From contig NZ_CP036348.1 of NCBI RefSeq assembly GCF_007753095.1, forward strand, positions 5,309,411 to 5,373,410: a stretch of 64,000 bases of DNA, read 5' to 3'. The translations under genes and the position numbers were made by a program. Source of the stretch: Rosistilla carotiformis. GTDB lineage: Bacteria > Planctomycetota > Planctomycetia > Pirellulales > Pirellulaceae. Below the pieces are notes generated by a model that searched no databases, was not told where the DNA came from, and saw nothing but the letters and a program-made list of their open reading frames with translations. This document shows positions 1 to 9,340 of the stretch, one piece after another (position 1 is the stretch's first letter; each line of letters opens with the position of its first letter).

Positions 1-2976
1 GACCAGTTGGCCAAAGCAGGCGCCTTGGCCCTGAAGCGTGGCGAATTGAAGGGAGCCGCGGCGGTCGCCGACATGGCACTCAGCATCGACCCCACCAATC
101 CACAAGCGCTGTCGGTCTCGAACCTGGTATCCAACCAGACCAAATTGACAGCTCAGGTTGTTGACGCCGAAGGGAGCGGTTTGCTGGATCCTCAAGCTCC
201 CGCCATCGCGCCCGATCCATTGGAAGCTCCCGGCGTTTTCATGAACACGGTCGAAGCCGAACGCGATCAATTGACCGGTCGTGTGCGGGCGGAGGTGCGG
301 GCTCAATTGAAGGCCGCGCGTCAACGCCTGGCGCAAGATCCTACCGGTGTCGCAGCTTCGCTGAAGATCTTGTTGGATTCGGTACAAGCTGAAAACAATC
401 TGGACGTGCGAGTTCGCGACGAATTGGCCGCTCAGATCGTCAGCGCGATCCAAGTTTCGGAACGCTCCGAAGTTCGGTTCTCGGAAACTCAAGGACGCCA
501 ACAAGAAATCAAAGCTCAAGCGGCGACCACCGAACGTTTGTTGCAGGATACCTTCCGGCACGAAGCACGCGTGAAAACGCTTGTCGATCAATTCGCCTCG
601 CTGATGGATGAAAATCGCACCGAGGAAGCAGTCTTCGAGGTCGCACCGCAAGTCGCAGAGCTGGAGCCCGACACGGTGATCTCCAATTCGTTGAACACGC
701 ACGGGCACATGGTTCACAATTACCGGCGTTGGAAGAAAGCGCAATCGATGCGTCAGCGGAACTTTGTCGATTCGCTGCTGCTGAACGAAGAAGCGTTTAT
801 CCCGTTTGTGGATGATCCACCCTTGCACTACACCGACGCCGAAACCTGGCAACGCATGAGCCGACGTCGTTTGGATCGCTATGGTGCGATCGAATTGACC
901 GGAAACAACGCGGCCGAACGTCGGATCTACAAAGCGTTGAACGACGACACGTCGCTGAAGTTCATCGACGAACCGTTGGAAAACGTTGTCGACATCCTGA
1001 AAGAGAAGCACAACATCCCGATCGTGATCGATCTGCGAGCGTTGGACGATCTGGGCCTGACCCCTGATATTCCTGTGACCAAGAACCTGGAAAGCGTCTC
1101 GCTGCGTTCGGGTCTCCGATTGCTGCTGCAGGATCTCGATCTGACTTACATGATCAAAGATGAAGTGTTGCAGATCACCACACCTGATGCAGCGGAAACC
1201 AACCTCGTGACCAAGGTTTATCCGGTCGGCGATCTCGTCGTTCCCGTGATCCAACTTGGTGGCGGCGGCATGGGCGGCGGCATGGGCGGCGGCGGCGGCT
1301 TCGGCGGCGGCGGTGGCGGCATGGGCGGCGGTATGGGCGGCGGCATGGGTGGCGGCATGGGTGGCGGCATGGGCGGCGGCATGGGCGGAATGGGCGGCGG
1401 CGGCGGTATGTTCGCCGTACCCGACGAGGTTCGCTTGTCCGAGAAGACGTCCGCGTCAGAAGCTCCCGCAGCAAAGCCTGAATCGGTTCCGCTGGCGGTT
1501 CAATTGAATCAATTGATTAAGGTGACACCTTCCGAAGGACAAACCGAAGCGGAAGCGTGGGACGAATATTTCGCCGACCTTTCGTTTGCCGACGAACGTC
1601 AACGCGCGATCCACGATTCGCGACTGCGGATGACGATTCGCCAAGGACTGCGACGCGCCGAGAAGGCTGACGAAGCGGGGGACGCGGAAAAGACGAAGGT
1701 CGAATTCCAACGGATCTGCGATCTGGTGGGTGGCGCGTTGCGTCAAGGACACGCCCAAGCTTGGATGTATCACGGACTGGCGCTTGCTTTGCAGGGCACC
1801 GGTGCGGATCAGAGCGAGGTGGAACGGGCGATGTTGTCGGCTGCCGATTTTGCCGAATCGACCGACGACCTGCTGAACATCGCGCGCCACATGAATCAGA
1901 TGAACATGCAAGCCCGGGCGATCAGTCTGTGCAAGAAGGCGGCCCAGTTGGATCCTTACAAAAGCGAAGCCTATCTGATGGGGCTCGGGATTGCCCGGCA
2001 AACCGATGACCTGGAAGGCATCACCTGGGCATGTGCGGGAGTGTTGCGTCAAGCGTGGCCCGAATCGCTGCAACACATCGAGGACAAAGCTCGGTTGACC
2101 GCACGTTCGACCTACCAACGCTTGTTGGAAGAGGGACGTGTCTTGGAAGCGAAACAGTTTGAGAGCAACGTTTCTGAATCGGTCGTTCGCGACTGTGTCG
2201 TCCGCGTTTCGTGGACTGGCCAAGCCGACATCGATTTAATGGTCGAAGAGCCCTCGGGAACGGTTTGTTCGTTACAAACGCCACGATCGGCTGGTGGGGG
2301 TGTGTTGTTGGGAGACAGCTTCAGTGGCGATGAGCCCTCAGTGACAGGCTTCTCCGAATCGTACGTTTGCCCCGAAGGCTTTACGGGTGAGTACCGGATC
2401 CTGTTGCGTCGCGTGTGGGGCAATGTTTCCACCGGGCATGTGACCGTCGATGTGATCACCGACGTCGGTCGTCCCGAACAACATTACTTCCGTCGTCAGA
2501 TTCCGTTGACCGAACAGAACGCCTTGATCACGTTCCAGGTTCAAGACGGCCGTCGAAAACAACCGGTGGCCGAAGCAAAACTTGTCGATCTTCGCGAACA
2601 GCAGGACAAAATCAACCGCAACATCCTGGCGCAACAATCGTCCAGTGCACCGGTCGACCTGCGTTCGGCGGCGGATTATTACCGCGACATGGCGCTCAGC
2701 AACGGCAACCGCGGCCGCAATCCTTTCTTGGATGGCGGTGCCGTCGGCTTCCGTCCCGACATCACGATCCTTCCCGAAGGTGCGTCGTTGCAGGTGTTGG
2801 GAATCATTTCGGCCGATCGCCGTTACGTGCGGATCACGCCCGGCCCGTTCTTTTCACAGATCGGCGACGTGACCACGTTTAACTTCGTCACCGGTGACGA
2901 AGGCACGGGCACCGGCGGCGGTGGAACCGGTGGTTCGTTTGGTGGCGGCGTTGGTGGCGGCGGCGGCCAGCTGTAG
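1..2976 (+). CDS. Large TPR / STN-like / glycine-rich / DUF2135-like protein (5' end outside window)
   Basis: The reading frame is open from base 1, so the true N-terminus lies upstream; about 991 residues are visible. The N-terminal end resembles a TPR helix pair. Residues ~300-400 contain a region like the short N-terminal (STN) domain of secretins and TonB receptors (PLENVVDILKEKHNIPIVID). Residues ~418-470 are almost pure GGGMGGG-type repeat. More TPR-like helices follow at ~580-700. A beta-rich segment at ~725-820 (VRVSWTGQADIDLMVEEPSG) resembles the DUF2135/YfaP fold, and the C-terminus is again Gly-rich. No secretin pore domain is seen. Proteins of this layout are, to my knowledge, common in Pirellulaceae and uncharacterised. 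An envelope or periplasmic scaffold role is inference only. Confidence 0.8.
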   Translation, partial: DQLAKAGALALKRGELKGAAAVADMALSIDPTNPQALSVSNLVSNQTKLTAQVVDAEGSGLLDPQAPAIAPDPLEAPGVFMNTVEAERDQLTGRVRAEVRAQLKAARQRLAQDPTGVAASLKILLDSVQAENNLDVRVRDELAAQIVSAIQVSERSEVRFSETQGRQQEIKAQAATTERLLQDTFRHEARVKTLVDQFASLMDENRTEEAVFEVAPQVAELEPDTVISNSLNTHGHMVHNYRRWKKAQSMRQRNFVDSLLLNEEAFIPFVDDPPLHYTDAETWQRMSRRRLDRYGAIELTGNNAAERRIYKALNDDTSLKFIDEPLENVVDILKEKHNIPIVIDLRALDDLGLTPDIPVTKNLESVSLRSGLRLLLQDLDLTYMIKDEVLQITTPDAAETNLVTKVYPVGDLVVPVIQLGGGGMGGGMGGGGGFGGGGGGMGGGMGGGMGGGMGGGMGGGMGGMGGGGGMFAVPDEVRLSEKTSASEAPAAKPESVPLAVQLNQLIKVTPSEGQTEAEAWDEYFADLSFADERQRAIHDSRLRMTIRQGLRRAEKADEAGDAEKTKVEFQRICDLVGGALRQGHAQAWMYHGLALALQGTGADQSEVERAMLSAADFAESTDDLLNIARHMNQMNMQARAISLCKKAAQLDPYKSEAYLMGLGIARQTDDLEGITWACAGVLRQAWPESLQHIEDKARLTARSTYQRLLEEGRVLEAKQFESNVSESVVRDCVVRVSWTGQADIDLMVEEPSGTVCSLQTPRSAGGGVLLGDSFSGDEPSVTGFSESYVCPEGFTGEYRILLRRVWGNVSTGHVTVDVITDVGRPEQHYFRRQIPLTEQNALITFQVQDGRRKQPVAEAKLVDLREQQDKINRNILAQQSSSAPVDLRSAADYYRDMALSNGNRGRNPFLDGGAVGFRPDITILPEGASLQVLGIISADRRYVRITPGPFFSQIGDVTTFNFVTGDEGTGTGGGGTGGSFGGGVGGGGGQL

Positions 2977-3013
2977 CCCACCGCGAGGTTCTTCGCTTCA
3001 AGCTTCTCAGGGA

Positions 3014-3050
3014 ACGTTTGGCGCAGCGTTATTCCGACTGCGCCAAACGT
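3014..3050 (+). terminator. 13-bp perfect hairpin after the first gene
   Basis: Bases 3014-3026 (ACGTTTGGCGCAG) and 3038-3050 are perfect inverted repeats around an 11-nt loop, 38 bases after the stop codon. There is no T-tract, so it is either a factor-assisted terminator or an mRNA 3' stabilising hairpin. Confidence 0.5.
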
Positions 3051-3171
3051 AACCATGCAACTTTCGCGCGCCCGAACGATTGCCTGAGAATTCTTCTGCC
3101 GATGCGGTCTGCGTGTCCTATAAGCATTGCGGTGAGTTTAAACTTTCGCAATCTTCGGGGAGCAGACGGGC

Positions 3172-4680
3172 ATGGGATCGGAACGACCAAACACAGAACG
3201 CAAGGCGCTTGACGTCAATCTAGACGCCCGCCGATACGGGTCGTTCGCGGAGATCGGAGCGGGGCAAGAAGTCGTCCGATGGTTCTTTCGCGTCGGTGCC
3301 GCCGCGGGAACGATCGCCAAGAGTATGTCGGCCTACGACATGTCGGTCAGCGACGCGATCTACGGCCAATGCGAACGCTACGTCTGCCGCAAACGCCTCG
3401 AAGACATGCTCGACCACGAGCACTCTTTGAATTTGCAACGTCTGCGTGAAAGCCGCGGCGACACGACCGCCTTCTTTGCATTTGCCGACACCGTTTCGGC
3501 CCGCAATTTCCACGGCACCAACGATTGCCACGGCTGGATGGGAATCCGATTCCAAGCCCATCCCCGCGATCAAGACAGCCAGATCATCATCCATGTACGG
3601 ATGCTGGACACCGAGAACGCGCTGCAACAAGAGGCGCTTGGGATCGTTGGCGTCAATCTGTTGTACGGTGCGTTCTTCTTGAACCACGAACCCGATCAAT
3701 TGATCGAATCGTTGCTGGATAATCTCAGCACCCGGCGGATCGAGATCGATATGATCGAATTCTCCGGAATCGCGTTTCGCCACGTCGATAACCGCGTGAT
3801 GAGTCTACGGTTGGTGCAACTGGGGCTTAGCAGCGCCGCGATGTTCTCGGCCGATGGTGAAGTATTGCAGCCGTCGGAAGTGCTTTACAAAAAGCCGATC
3901 CTTGTCGAACGCGGCAGCTTTCGCCCGCTGACCAACGTCAACCTCGATATGCTGGAAGCCGCTCAAGAGAAATTCCATCTCGAAGCCGACGTCGACCCCG
4001 AGGAAGTGGTCACGCTGGCAGAGATTACGATGCGAAACCTGCAAGCCAACGGCAACATCGACCTCCGCGACTTCCTCGCCCGCGTCGATGTCTTGGCAGC
4101 ATGTGGGATGACCGTCCTGATCTCCGACTATTTCGAATACTATCGCTTGGCGGCCTACCTGGCGCGGTATACCAAGAAGAAGATTGGGATCACGATGGGT
4201 GCGGCCAGTCTGATCGAATTGTTCGACGACAAGTACTACACCAAACTCGATGGCGGGATCTTGGAATCGTTCGGTCGGCTGTTTAAGAACGATCTGAAAT
4301 TGTACATCTATCCGCTGTTGGATCGTGAGTCGGGTGAACTGACGACGATCGAGAACCTAAAGATCGCCAACGAACTGCGGACGCTGTACCAGTATTTGGT
4401 CGACAAGGGCTGCATCGAACAACTCGATAACTTTAACCCCGCGCATCTGTCGACCTTCTCGCGTGAAGTGCTGCGTCAGATTCAAGTCAATGATTCCAGC
4501 TGGGTCCAGCACGTTCCTCCTGCAGTCGCCGACCTGATCCAACAACGAGGCTTCTTCGGTTGTCGCCGCACACCGCCATCTGAACGGATCCAACCGGCGG
4601 CGCTCGCCGCACCGCCGATCGCTCCGTTGCCAATCGATCAAGGGGCGATGATCCCCGCACTTGCCGGATCAATTCACTAG
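3172..4680 (+). CDS. Conserved protein of unknown function (502 aa)
   Basis: I recognise this as a widely conserved bacterial family opening with RRYGSFAEIGAGQEVVRWFF and carrying FFAFADTV, NDCHGWMGIRFQ, GVNLLYGAFF and LYIYPLLD segments, but I know of no established function. Database names such as nicotinate-nucleotide adenylyltransferase sometimes attach to the family; I see no nucleotidyltransferase HxGH motif that would justify one. There is no signal peptide or membrane segment, so it is probably cytoplasmic. The last ~35 residues are Pro/Ala-rich and look disordered. The ATG is preceded by a GGGGAG ribosome-binding site about 10 nt upstream. It is monocistronic: a hairpin lies upstream and 136 bases separate it from the next gene. 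Confidence 0.75.
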   Translation: MGSERPNTERKALDVNLDARRYGSFAEIGAGQEVVRWFFRVGAAAGTIAKSMSAYDMSVSDAIYGQCERYVCRKRLEDMLDHEHSLNLQRLRESRGDTTAFFAFADTVSARNFHGTNDCHGWMGIRFQAHPRDQDSQIIIHVRMLDTENALQQEALGIVGVNLLYGAFFLNHEPDQLIESLLDNLSTRRIEIDMIEFSGIAFRHVDNRVMSLRLVQLGLSSAAMFSADGEVLQPSEVLYKKPILVERGSFRPLTNVNLDMLEAAQEKFHLEADVDPEEVVTLAEITMRNLQANGNIDLRDFLARVDVLAACGMTVLISDYFEYYRLAAYLARYTKKKIGITMGAASLIELFDDKYYTKLDGGILESFGRLFKNDLKLYIYPLLDRESGELTTIENLKIANELRTLYQYLVDKGCIEQLDNFNPAHLSTFSREVLRQIQVNDSSWVQHVPPAVADLIQQRGFFGCRRTPPSERIQPAALAAPPIAPLPIDQGAMIPALAGSIH

Positions 4681-4816
4681 CGTGACATGAGTGCGGGGAA
4701 ATGATTCCTCGCGGTGAAAGTGAACGCGGAGAAGCCAACCTCGCCCCCTGGGTGAAAACCGCCTCCGCTCTGCTATCCTTCAGGGACCCAAATCAACGCT
4801 CCTTGAAGGAACTCTC

Positions 4817-5557
4817 ATGCGAATTCACCCGGCCAGTCACGTCGACTTATCCACGCCCAGCGGCACCATGCGAACCCATTTGTTTCGCCCCGCGGTCGAA
4901 GGCAAGTTTCCGGGCGTGATCTTGTATTCGGAAATCTATCAGATGACCGCGCCGATCGCCCGCACCGCGGCGTTGCTTGCCGGTCATGGTTTTGTCGTCG
5001 CGGTCCCCGATGTCTACCACGAATACACCGAACTGGGCGAAGCGTTTGCTTACGACCAAGCGGGAACCGACCGCGGCAATGCATTAAAGACGACCAAGGA
5101 ACTTGCCAGCTACGACGCCGACGCGCGCGCGGTGATCGATTACTTTGGCAGCGACGCCGGTTGCAGCGGACGGATTGCGACGGTGGGAATCTGTTTAGGT
5201 GGGCATCTTGCGTTTCGCGCGGCCATGAACCCGGAAGTCGCCGCCGGGGTTTGTTTTTATGCAACCGACATTCACAAGGGAAGCTTAGGGCACGGGATGG
5301 CCGACGATTCGTTGGCGCGGATTCCTGAAATCCAAGCTGAGTTGATGATGATCTGGGGGCGCCAAGATCCACACATTCCGGTGGAAGGTCGACGGTTGAT
5401 TTATGATGCCTTGACCGCGGCGGCAACTCGATTCACCTGGCACGAATTCAATGGAGAGCACGCGTTCATGCGCGACGAAGGGCACCGATATGATCCGGCG
5501 CTGGCGTTGTCGTTGTACGCAATGGTCTGCCAATTTTTGACAACTCAGCTGAGATAG
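4817..5557 (+). CDS. Dienelactone hydrolase family protein (alpha/beta hydrolase)
   Basis: The 246-residue length and motifs fit the dienelactone hydrolase family. The nucleophile elbow GICLGGH places the catalytic cysteine at residue 126, where most alpha/beta hydrolases have serine. The acid lies in WGRQDPH and the histidine in FNGEHAF, completing a Cys-Asp-His triad in the expected order. No signal peptide is visible, so it is cytoplasmic. Family members open lactones or cleave small esters; the natural substrate cannot be read from sequence and no aromatic-degradation genes are adjacent. An AAGGAA ribosome-binding site lies just before the ATG. Confidence 0.88.
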   Translation: MRIHPASHVDLSTPSGTMRTHLFRPAVEGKFPGVILYSEIYQMTAPIARTAALLAGHGFVVAVPDVYHEYTELGEAFAYDQAGTDRGNALKTTKELASYDADARAVIDYFGSDAGCSGRIATVGICLGGHLAFRAAMNPEVAAGVCFYATDIHKGSLGHGMADDSLARIPEIQAELMMIWGRQDPHIPVEGRRLIYDALTAAATRFTWHEFNGEHAFMRDEGHRYDPALALSLYAMVCQFLTTQLR

Positions 5558-5656
5558 CAACCTCCCGCCCCCCAAGGCTCCACCGATCGGGCGATCGTGT
5601 GTCGCGAGGTCCCCGTTCGAACAACCCGCTCCTTTCAACCGCTGGAACGTTTTGTG

Positions 5657-7030
5657 GTGACATTCCGTTCGCTAAGAATTCGTTTGCTCGCGCCGCTGGT
5701 GCTGTGCTCTCTGCTGGCAGCGGTCGCCGTCGCGGCGGTCTCGTATGGGTTGGCCCAACGTTGGGCCACACGGGACTTGCAAGCGCGTTGGGTGGGGATT
5801 CAACGCACGCTCTCCGAATCGACGTTCCCATTAAACTTGGTCGTGTTGCGGTTGCTGGCGGACCTGACACAGTCGGAATTGGTCACGCTCGATTCTTCCG
5901 GCGCGGTGCTGCAGCGAACGGTCGACGCGCCGGTAGAGCGGATTGCGGAATTCGCGGCGGAACTTCCCATTTCGGATCGCGCTGGCGAAGCTGCCACCGT
6001 GCCGACGCTGAAACTTTCCGATAGCCGCTACGTCGCGTATCGGTTTCCAACACGGAACCCCGCGCAGCGTTCCGACCGCGTCGAAAGTGTGCTGATCCTG
6101 TTTGACGAAGCACTGCTCCGCGATGCCCGACGTCGCGCGGCGATCCTGCCGCTGGCAACCGGCCTGTCGACGATCGTTGCCCTGGCGTCGATCACCCTGA
6201 TTGTGACCGAACGGATGGTGCGGCGGATCACTTCGTTACAAGGACGCGTGGAACGGGTAGCGGCGGGCGACTTCGAATCGAAAGTCTCCGACAACGTCGG
6301 CGATGAATTAGGACGCCTGGGGGCGGCGGTCGAAACGATGGCCAACCAATTGAAACAATTATGGGCGACGGTTCATCACCAGGAAGGCGAAAAACTGCTG
6401 CATCAAATTGCTGGCGGCCTAGCGCATCAATTGCGAAACAGCCTGACCGGCGCACGGATGGCGATCGAATTGCACGCCAACGATTGTCGCGAGGACGCCG
6501 ATGAAGGGTTGCAGGTTGCCATCGGTCAGATCGAACAGGCCGAAGATTATGTGCGGCGATTGTTATTGGTCGCGTCGGGGCGTCAAGCGGAAGACCGTCC
6601 GCTGGATGCGTTGACCTGCCTGTGCGATGTGCGCGACAGCCTATCGCCAATCGCACGCCATTTAAATGTCGACCTGCAATGGGACCTGGACGCTGGAATC
6701 GACGGTCATCGCATCAAAGATGGAGCCAGCCTGTCGTCGGCGATCTCCAACCTCGTCCTCAACGCTATCCAAACAGGGGACAGCGTGCGCGTGGAAGCAA
6801 GGATCCGCAACCAGCAATGGGTGCAGGTTGCGGTCATCGACAACGGCCCAGGAGTCGCCGAAGCGCTGGTCGATGATCTGTTCAAGCCCTTTGTTACCTC
6901 CCGTCCCGAAGGATTGGGATTGGGGTTGCCGGTCGTGGCCCGCGCCGCAGAGCATTTAGACGGCCACGTCGTCTGGTTGCGTCGATCGCAACAGACCGTG
7001 TTTGACTTCTACGCCCGGATTGTGTCATAA
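5657..7030 (+). CDS. Membrane sensor histidine kinase
   Basis: This is the sensor of a two-component system. TM1 lies near residues 7-30, a short periplasmic region follows, then TM2 (ILPLATGLSTIVALASITLIV), a HAMP linker, a phosphoacceptor helix with His257 in GLAHQLRNSLTG, and an ATPase domain with N box (NLVLNAIQTG), G1 (DNGPGV) and G2 (GLGLGLP). GTG at 5657 or 5654 is chosen because the protein then begins directly before TM1 and a GGAAC site sits upstream; an upstream GTG at 5597 would add 20 unlikely residues. The response regulator begins seven bases after the stop, so they are one transcription unit. The HQLRN phosphoacceptor box is NtrB-like. The signal sensed is unknown. Confidence 0.88.
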   Translation: MTFRSLRIRLLAPLVLCSLLAAVAVAAVSYGLAQRWATRDLQARWVGIQRTLSESTFPLNLVVLRLLADLTQSELVTLDSSGAVLQRTVDAPVERIAEFAAELPISDRAGEAATVPTLKLSDSRYVAYRFPTRNPAQRSDRVESVLILFDEALLRDARRRAAILPLATGLSTIVALASITLIVTERMVRRITSLQGRVERVAAGDFESKVSDNVGDELGRLGAAVETMANQLKQLWATVHHQEGEKLLHQIAGGLAHQLRNSLTGARMAIELHANDCREDADEGLQVAIGQIEQAEDYVRRLLLVASGRQAEDRPLDALTCLCDVRDSLSPIARHLNVDLQWDLDAGIDGHRIKDGASLSSAISNLVLNAIQTGDSVRVEARIRNQQWVQVAVIDNGPGVAEALVDDLFKPFVTSRPEGLGLGLPVVARAAEHLDGHVVWLRRSQQTVFDFYARIVS

Positions 7031-7037
7031 ACGAATC

Positions 7038-8510
7038 ATGCAAAACGAAACCGAAACGCCATTGAACACCTCCACGCTCGTCGCCGACCCAGCCGCGGTC
7101 GTCTTGGTGGTCGACGATGAACCGTCGATCTGCTGGGCCTTTGAAAAGATGTTGTCGCAACAGGGGCACCAAGTGCTGACGGCGTCGTCGGCGGAAGAGG
7201 GATTGTCGTTAGCAGAAAAGCACTCGCCGGCACTGGTTCTACTGGACGTGCGGCTGCCGAAAGAAGACGGCATCTCCGCGCTCCCCAAGTTCCTCGCGGC
7301 GACCAACAACGCCGCGGTGATCGTGATGACCGCCTTTGGCGATCTGGACACGGCCGTTAGCGCGATCCGTAATGGAGCGAGCGATTATCTGATCAAACCC
7401 TTTCGGCTGGCCGACGCCCAGCGGACCTGCCGGCAAGCGTTGCGATCGGCGCTCGATCGCCGCAGCCAACCGGCCACGCCCCATCCGATGCCAAGCGGCC
7501 AACAGGTATTGGTCGGGCAATCTCCCGCGATGCAGCAAGCGTTCCGGCAGATCGCATTGGTAGCCGCCAGCGACCTGTCGGTGCTGATTACGGGGGAAAC
7601 GGGAACCGGCAAGGAATTGGTCGCCGCCGCGATCCACCGCAACAGCCAACGCGCCGACAAACCCTACATCCCCATCTCGCCGGTAGCGCTGAATCCCGAC
7701 CTGATTGAAAGCGAATTGTTCGGTCATGCCAAAGGCGCTTTCACCGGCGCTACCGACGATCGGGCGGGACTGTTTGAACAGGCCCAAGGGGGAACGATTC
7801 TGTTGGATGAAATCGGCGACCTACCGCTAGCCGCGCAGGTCAAATTATTGAGGGTGTTGGAGCAAGGAGAGTACAGCCGCGTGGGGGACTTGCGCGTCCG
7901 GCATGCCAATGTCCGGATCATCGCCGCGACCAATTGCGACTTGCATCAAAGCGTGCAACAGGGAACGTTCCGCGAGGACTTGTACTACCGGCTGACGGGC
8001 GTGCGGATCCACCTTCCGCCCCTACGGGGCCGCCCCGAAGACATCCCGCTGCTGTGCCAACATTTTTTATCGGCGATGGATTATCCGGGGCTCGATGCCG
8101 CGATCGATGCGAACCTCATTGCCGAGCTGCAATCGCGTCCGTGGAGCGGGAACGTCCGCGAATTGAAGAACGCAGTCCAACATGCGGCAGTCGTGGCGCG
8201 AGGTCGAGCATTGGAAGCGAGCGACTTTCCGCCCGCAACGCCGGCACGCGGCGAGGCGCTGGCTCCGTCGAGCGCGACCTTGACCGACAGTGTTGCCGCG
8301 TGGGCCACGCAGACACTGGCAACCAATACGCAACCGTTGACCGACCTGCACGCGCGGTTTCTAGCCGCCAGCGAACCCGCACTGCTACGGATCGCGATGG
8401 AATACACCGCGGGCAACCGAGCGAAGGCGGCGGAGATCTTGGGGATTCATCGCGGCACGTTGCGCGATCGCTTGCGAGCTTACCAGATGGATGCGTCCAA
8501 CGGAGACTGA
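7038..8510 (+). CDS. Sigma-54-dependent response regulator (NtrC family)
   Basis: This 490-residue protein is the partner of the preceding histidine kinase. The receiver domain has acidic residues in VVDDEPS and the phosphorylated Asp70 in LLDVRLP. The central AAA+ domain has Walker A GETGTGKE, the sigma-54 contact loop GAFTGA, and Walker B ILLDEIGD. The C-terminal Fis-type helix-turn-helix is GNRAKAAEILGIHRGTLRDR. The ATG at 7038 lies seven bases after the kinase stop; a longer TTG start would overlap the kinase. The usual VNCAAL stretch before the contact loop reads ISPVAL here, which is unusual but should not abolish activity. It should activate sigma-54 promoters when phosphorylated; targets are not identifiable. 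Confidence 0.92.
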   Translation: MQNETETPLNTSTLVADPAAVVLVVDDEPSICWAFEKMLSQQGHQVLTASSAEEGLSLAEKHSPALVLLDVRLPKEDGISALPKFLAATNNAAVIVMTAFGDLDTAVSAIRNGASDYLIKPFRLADAQRTCRQALRSALDRRSQPATPHPMPSGQQVLVGQSPAMQQAFRQIALVAASDLSVLITGETGTGKELVAAAIHRNSQRADKPYIPISPVALNPDLIESELFGHAKGAFTGATDDRAGLFEQAQGGTILLDEIGDLPLAAQVKLLRVLEQGEYSRVGDLRVRHANVRIIAATNCDLHQSVQQGTFREDLYYRLTGVRIHLPPLRGRPEDIPLLCQHFLSAMDYPGLDAAIDANLIAELQSRPWSGNVRELKNAVQHAAVVARGRALEASDFPPATPARGEALAPSSATLTDSVAAWATQTLATNTQPLTDLHARFLAASEPALLRIAMEYTAGNRAKAAEILGIHRGTLRDRLRAYQMDASNGD

Positions 8511-8538
8511 TCGCCCACCTGGACGGTCTCCGACCGGA

Positions 8539-9015
8539 TTAACGCCGCTTCTTTTTACTCGCAGGCAATTGGTCGATTTCGTCCAGTGTAACGATCCATC
8601 CGCGGCAGCTGTCCGCACCACATTGGCAGGGAATGGCACAATCGGCGGCCCAGTTGTAATCGATCGTCAGCTGCTCGCCCGCTTCGATGTCGCGGAGCGC
8701 TAAGAGATAGACCTCGGGGATCGCCTCGGGATCGTCTTCGTTCTCATCCCATGTGAACTGGCTGTTCGGTTCACAGCAGTGGTTCAGAAATCGGAACGGT
8801 GCATCGGGTTCCAACGTGATCGATCCACCAATGTCGATGCAGTACTCCGAACCATACTCGGGGTCGTCGTGGACTTTGCCGGTGATCCAACCCACGACAT
8901 CGTGAGCTTGGAAATCGCGGTCGGCAAACACGCCTTTGCCAATCGGTGTCGACCGGACATTGACCGCTGGATCGGGTTCACAATCGGCGGTCGACGAAGT
9001 TTCAGAATTCAACAA
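8539..9015 (-). CDS. SET domain protein (putative protein lysine methyltransferase)
   Basis: The 158 residues contain the SET hallmarks: GKGVFADRDF near the start, FLNHCCEPN (the NHxCxPN substrate and cofactor motif), GEQLTIDY, and a Cys-rich post-SET region CQCGADSCRGWI that would hold zinc. Such proteins transfer methyl groups from S-adenosylmethionine to lysine side chains. Start: TTG at 9015, because GGAGGAA lies seven nucleotides upstream and no ATG fits. The C-terminus ends in KKKRR. It is convergent with the response regulator, 28 bases apart. The target is unknown; bacterial SET proteins can modify ribosomal or nucleoid proteins. Confidence 0.85.
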   Translation of the reverse strand: MLNSETSSTADCEPDPAVNVRSTPIGKGVFADRDFQAHDVVGWITGKVHDDPEYGSEYCIDIGGSITLEPDAPFRFLNHCCEPNSQFTWDENEDDPEAIPEVYLLALRDIEAGEQLTIDYNWAADCAIPCQCGADSCRGWIVTLDEIDQLPASKKKRR

Positions 9016-9124
9016 GGGATGGTTCCTCCAACACGCGCTGTTGAGATGCCGTCGTGGCTAGAGGAAAAGGTTAGTGCTTTGCTGGCAATTCAACCAGCCC
9101 TTGTCTGCGGCATTCGCGAACAGA

Positions 9125-9340
9125 TTACGCGATTGCGACCGTATCTCCCTCACAAACAAACCAGGCGTGATGCACGGCTTGGCGAACCGAAGCGTCCGAC
9201 AAGTGCAAGTCGTCGACGATCGAAGTGATGGTCTGCGGGTTGCCAGCACGGTAGACGAAGTCCCAGATTTGGTTACGCAGCGCTTCCATCTCATCGTTTT
9301 CCAAGGGTTCGGTCACAGGATCGCCTTTCGCATCGCGCAT
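9125..9340 (-). CDS. Small winged-helix-like protein (71 aa)
   Basis: A short ORF on the same strand and upstream of the SET gene. Residues ~20-70 look like a compact helix-turn-helix followed by a beta wing (NPQTITSIVDDLHLSDASVRQ, then WFVCEGDTVAIA). I believe similar small proteins are conserved in planctomycetes, but I cannot name a family. The ATG has no obvious ribosome-binding site. A role as a small DNA-binding protein is inference. Confidence 0.6.
   Translation of the reverse strand: MRDAKGDPVTEPLENDEMEALRNQIWDFVYRAGNPQTITSIVDDLHLSDASVRQAVHHAWFVCEGDTVAIA

Noticed and set aside
1175-1474. Arg-rich minus-strand ORF
   Set aside because: Antisense of the Gly-repeat region; composition is explained by the repeat.
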